The notes beneath the pieces are model-generated. The model was given only the letters and a program-made list of their open reading frames with translations, was not told the origin of the DNA and searched no databases. DNA of 64,000 nt from Elusimicrobiales bacterium. Its GTDB lineage: Bacteria > Elusimicrobiota > Elusimicrobia > Elusimicrobiales > Elusimicrobiaceae. The translations under genes and the position numbers were made by a program. Shown here piece after piece: positions 61,313 through 64,000 of the stretch (position 1 is its first letter; each line of letters opens with the position of its first letter). Where the stretch lies: NCBI GenBank assembly GCA_041651175.1, contig JBAZJT010000010.1, forward strand, positions 29,264 through 93,263. The letters run 5' to 3'.

Positions 61313-61554
61313 CCAAAAAAACCAACGGTTTTGAAGCCAAACTCACCCGGCTTGAACAGATAGTGGAAAAGCTGGAATCCGGCGAGACCGGCCTTGAAGA
61401 ATCGCTAAAAATGTTTGAGGAAGGCACAACCCTCTCAAACGAACTTTCCGCAAAACTGGAAGAAGTCCGCCTGAAAATAGAAAAACTAACCCGCACCCCC
61501 CAAGGCGCAATAAAAACCGAACCATTCGAGCCGGAAACCGATGAACAGCAATAG
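61309..61554 (+). CDS. xseB: Exodeoxyribonuclease VII small subunit
   Basis: 81 aa with the family pattern FEAKLTRLEQIVEKLESGETGLEESLKMFEEG. Subunit partner of XseA, last gene of the long infC-to-xseB run. Confidence 0.95.
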   Translation: MTKKTNGFEAKLTRLEQIVEKLESGETGLEESLKMFEEGTTLSNELSAKLEEVRLKIEKLTRTPQGAIKTEPFEPETDEQQ

Positions 61555-61624
61555 CGTGTCGTTATGAAAATAAAGGCACGTCTATACCAGCTTGCGGCTC
61601 CATAAGCCAAAAACCCAATTTAGG

Positions 61625-61669
61625 ATACTGTCCCCTTTGGTCCCAATAGTATACTGTCCCCGTTGGTCC
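61625..61669. repeat. Two 19-bp direct repeats
   Basis: ATACTGTCCCCTTTGGTCC at 61625-61643 and ATACTGTCCCCGTTGGTCC at 61651-61669, one mismatch, repeat period 26 nt. They mark the border where the sequence turns AT-rich, ahead of the ADP-ribosyltransferase gene. Confidence 0.8.
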
Positions 61670-61776
61670 AAGTGCTTGGTCAACTGCTGATTCCAAAAAC
61701 GCGGGCCATGTGGCCCTGGCAGATGCACAGAATAAAAGTTAGGCTATTTAAAATTTGCCTTCAGGGAGAAAGCGAA

Positions 61777-62604
61777 ATGACGATTACAATACGAAAAATT
61801 GTGATAGCAGTCTTCGCTATTTCATTTATTATCCAAAACAATGCCGTCGCGGGTTCCTCCGTTAAGGCTGAATACGAACAACTAAGCTGGGTCGAGTCTT
61901 CATCAAGATATCTTGAATATACACGCTCAAACGCACCCCAAAACTGTCTTCGCGTATATGATTTCAAACAGTTATACGCACAACTTGGATACAATGCTTC
62001 GCTTTTTGGCGCAACGGCAGACGAAATTAGCGCGCTCAATGAATATACGGACCAGACGATTGCTACTTCAAACTACAAGGATATAAACAATTATTTGCGG
62101 CTCTATCCGGCGGCCTATAATTGGACGACGATTTCTCCAGAACGGGCGGCGAGAATTGTCAGGAATATGGATGGACTTTTCGTGAAAGTGCCGGCTTTGC
62201 CGTACAATATGGTAATGTTTCGGGGCATAACCATGAAATTTCATGGAAACAAAAGCTATGAACCCAGCGAAGAGTATATAGACAAGGCCTATGTCTCCAC
62301 CTCGCTAGATGATGCCGTGGCAAAACATTTCGTGTTAGGCTTAATTCATGATAAAACCGCCCGCCGTGCCATACTTGTTATTTATTCCGGCAGTCCTGGA
62401 AATAAAGGAATTCTCATAAATGCGGGCGAATACGAGGTTATACTGCCGCACGGAGCCACATTTAGAGTAATGGACACGCGAACGCTTCATTTCAATCCAG
62501 ACATGGATTTATGTCTGGTGCAATTGTGCTCTGATTCCTGTGAATCCGACATACCAGCACGCGTCCTGGACTTCTGGCGGAACTACACGCTGTCTCGGAA
62601 ATAG
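61777..62604 (+). CDS. Secreted mono-ADP-ribosyltransferase-fold protein
   Basis: 275 aa with a signal peptide (IVIAVFAISFIIQNNAVAGS). The R-S-E signature of arginine-specific ADP-ribosyltransferases is complete: R149 in MVMFRGITM, S174-T-S176 in YVSTSLDDAVAKHF, and the E218-x-E220 pair in AGEYEVILPHGATF. The start at 61777 follows GGGAGAAAG. It sits alone in AT-rich DNA between direct repeats and a repeat element, which suggests transfer. A toxin-type effector is the natural reading; the target is unknown, and no immunity gene is adjacent. Confidence 0.82.
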   Translation: MTITIRKIVIAVFAISFIIQNNAVAGSSVKAEYEQLSWVESSSRYLEYTRSNAPQNCLRVYDFKQLYAQLGYNASLFGATADEISALNEYTDQTIATSNYKDINNYLRLYPAAYNWTTISPERAARIVRNMDGLFVKVPALPYNMVMFRGITMKFHGNKSYEPSEEYIDKAYVSTSLDDAVAKHFVLGLIHDKTARRAILVIYSGSPGNKGILINAGEYEVILPHGATFRVMDTRTLHFNPDMDLCLVQLCSDSCESDIPARVLDFWRNYTLSRK

Positions 62605-62676
62605 TGCGAAATCACATTTATAATCTGCAAATTATTCAATCCGGTAGAAATTATTGAGAAGATAACAGCAACAAAA

Positions 62677-63011
62677 ATAGCCTGAAAGTTTCAGTTGGCG
62701 TGGGGACCGAGGCGAAAAAGCGCGAAATAATAGACTTGCTCCCGAATAATTTTTTGGGCAAAAATCACGGCTTTTGGCCTGCAACTTCGCGGCCATCGGC
62801 TTACACACCCCGCCGGAGTGTGCTCGCCTCTGTCCGCTGCGTTGCAGGCCAAAATCCTGTCTTTTTGCCTCATAAACCTTATTCGGGAGCAAGTCTAATG
62901 CCGGACAAAATTATCCGCGCGCGCTTCGCTGCGCGAAAAAATAATTTTGTGAAGGCAGCATAAAGCAGTTTTTCGCAGAATCCCGCAATCCAACTGAAAC
63001 ATTCAGGTTTG
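62677..63011. repeat. Dispersed palindromic element, copy E, interrupted
   Basis: Terminal repeats at 62677-62698 and 62990-63011, same orientation as A. Without the 167-bp insert at 62731-62897 the element is 168 bp, the same as copies A and C. Its right end contains the TGA stop (63003-63005, minus strand) of the rfbD gene. Confidence 0.9.
62731..62897. mobile_element. Second inverted-repeat (MITE-like) element nested in copy E
   Basis: 167 bp bounded by perfect 19-bp inverted repeats (TAGACTTGCTCCCGAATAA at the left and its complement at the right). It splits the sequence that reads GAAATAATGCC in other copies, with TA or TAA repeated on both sides, a target-site-duplication pattern. An inner inverted repeat is also visible (GGCCTGCAAC ... 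GTTGCAGGCC). No coding capacity. A solo end of the same kind is at 38752. Confidence 0.85.
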
Positions 63012-63851
63012 CCGGAGCGTGCGGGTGAATTTTTCCACCGCCAGGCTCCAGTGCTGTATTTCAATGCCCAGCTCCCTGCTGATGGCGGCGTTTGACATGG
63101 CCGAGAAAAGCGGCCTTTTCGCCGGAAGGTTGAAATCGGCGGTTTTGGCGGGAATGAGGGTTCTTTTCATGTTCATGGCGGCAAGGGCCTTTTCCGCCCA
63201 CTCGTAGCGAGAGCAGAAGCCGCCGCTGGCCAGATGCCGCAGGCCGAAAATGCCGGAATCAACCGCTTTCAACGTTATCTCCGCGATGTCTTCGGTGTAT
63301 GTGGGGACGGAAATCTCGTCGTCTGAAATTTTCAATTCGCTTTGCTTTTCGGCCCATTGCCGCAGCTTGAACATGAAATTCTGGCTGCCCCGCCCGAATA
63401 CCCAGCTGAGCCTTAAAATCAGGTGGCGCGCGCCGCTTTCGCGCACGGCTTCCTCGCCCAGCAGCTTGCCGCGTCCGTAATTATTCAGCGGGTTTGCCGG
63501 ATCCGTCTCTATATACGGCGCGGCTTTTGCGCCGTCAAACACATAATCCGTGCCGAAATGCACAATCGTTGCGCCGCAGCTTTTGGCGGCGGCGGCCAGG
63601 TTTTGCGGCCCCAGCACGTTGGCGCGGAAGGCGTCCTGCGGCGCGGTTTCGGCCTTGTCCACAACGGTGTAGGCCGCGCAGTTGATTATCAGCGACGGCT
63701 TGAAGGCGGACACAGCCTCCGCCGTTTTGGCGGCATCGGCTATGTCAAGCGTGTCTATGTCATAAGCGGCGCAGTCCGCGCCGGTTCTTTCAAGACGCGC
63801 CAGGAAGGCGGCGCCAAGCTGGCCTTTGGAGCCGGTCAGAAAAACTCTCAT
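63003..63851 (-). CDS. rfbD: dTDP-4-dehydrorhamnose reductase
   Basis: 282 aa SDR. MRVFLTGSKGQLGAAFLARL holds the NADPH site, HFGTDYVFDGAKAAPYIE and YGRGKLLGEEAVRES carry the Thr/Tyr/Lys active site, and LRLSWVFGRGSQNFMFKL is typical of RmlD. Last step of dTDP-L-rhamnose synthesis for surface glycans. The start at 63851 gives the usual N-terminus. Its stop lies in repeat copy E. Confidence 0.92.
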   Translation of the reverse strand: MRVFLTGSKGQLGAAFLARLERTGADCAAYDIDTLDIADAAKTAEAVSAFKPSLIINCAAYTVVDKAETAPQDAFRANVLGPQNLAAAAKSCGATIVHFGTDYVFDGAKAAPYIETDPANPLNNYGRGKLLGEEAVRESGARHLILRLSWVFGRGSQNFMFKLRQWAEKQSELKISDDEISVPTYTEDIAEITLKAVDSGIFGLRHLASGGFCSRYEWAEKALAAMNMKRTLIPAKTADFNLPAKRPLFSAMSNAAISRELGIEIQHWSLAVEKFTRTLRQT

Positions 63852-63881
63852 GGCAGACAATATCATAAAACAGAGCATTTT

Positions 63882-64000
63882 CTAATTGAATAATGAGCCT
63901 GAAATCTCTCGTCGTGGCTCCGTCGGGATATTTTTTGCCATGCCTCCCGTTTTGATTGATTTTACCGTGTCTTTTTCCTCCGCTTCGCGCAGAATTCTGT
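63882..64000 (-). CDS. C-terminal end of an unidentified gene (partial)
   Basis: A minus-strand frame open from the window edge ends with TAG at 63882-63884. The tail reads ILREAEEKDTVKSIKTGGM and then a polar end; codon use looks like a real gene. It ends 30 nt before rfbD on the same strand, so it may be the upstream gene of the same operon. Too short to name. Confidence 0.4.
   Translation of the reverse strand, partial: RILREAEEKDTVKSIKTGGMAKNIPTEPRREISGSLFN

Overview
The window is GC-rich bacterial chromosome, gene-dense and mostly built of tightly coupled operons with ATGA, GTGA or TGATG overlaps. The genes point to a diderm (Gram-negative type) anaerobe. It has an apolipoprotein N-acyltransferase, small outer-membrane beta-barrels, periplasmic parvulin lipoproteins and O-antigen sugar enzymes. 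Its energy genes are oxygen-sensitive: pyruvate:ferredoxin oxidoreductase, a four-subunit 2-oxoacid:ferredoxin oxidoreductase, radical-SAM lysine 2,3-aminomutase and a lysine-fermentation cluster. An uncultured lineage such as Elusimicrobiota would fit, but that is a guess from gene content; no rRNA is present to test it.

Layout. 1-3.1 kb: end of a surface-sugar cluster (RfbH, epimerase, NeuB-like). 3.2-7.5 kb: a polyproline membrane protein, glycerate kinase, an organophosphate-type transporter and a secreted unknown. 7.6-10.2 kb: korDABC on the minus strand. 10.5-15.0 kb: lysine-degradation operon (CoA-transferase A/B, kce, kdd, kamA). 15.0-21.8 kb: a beta-barrel, two parvulins, pdxA, gatC, gatA, Nudix and an NfnA-like flavoprotein. 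21.9-23.8 kb: a DUF4097 protein and an Hpt/response-regulator pair. 24.0-33.4 kb: nifJ, lnt, a deacetylase, prfB, dipeptide epimerase and a second beta-barrel. 33.5-38.8 kb (minus): PTS EIIC-EIID-HPr-EI-lepA. 39.3-44.7 kb: serS, a TPR protein, cobalamin adenosyltransferase, NifU domain, PHP phosphoesterase and GDPD. 44.8-47.7 kb: a defence-type patch with HepT/MntA, an AT-rich orphan and a DUF1016 nuclease. 47.7-53.1 kb: nadA, a fluoride-riboswitch operon (crcB, DUF190-CBS, pseudouridine synthase), tRNA-Phe, a receiver protein and fba. 53.7-61.6 kb: infC-rpmI-rplT-pheS-pheT-zapB-like-zapA-rarA-xseA-xseB. 61.8-62.6 kb: a secreted ADP-ribosyltransferase in an AT-rich patch. 63.0-64.0 kb: rfbD and the end of another gene.

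The metabolic genes fit together as amino-acid and sugar fermentation. Lysine is converted through beta-lysine and 3,5-diaminohexanoate to acetoacetate and 3-aminobutyryl-CoA, and 2-oxoacids are oxidised with ferredoxin as acceptor. The cobalamin adenosyltransferase could supply the B12 cofactor of the lysine 5,6-aminomutase, which is not in this window.

The most interesting non-genic content is a family of about 168-bp palindromic, MITE-like elements. There are five copies, each just downstream of a gene, and two of them supply that gene's stop codon. One copy is interrupted by a second, 167-bp inverted-repeat element, and one end of that second element also sits at the start of the PTS operon. 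Other highlights are a clear fluoride riboswitch, predicted non-canonical start codons for infC (AUA) and pdxA (CUG), and a secreted ADP-ribosyltransferase.
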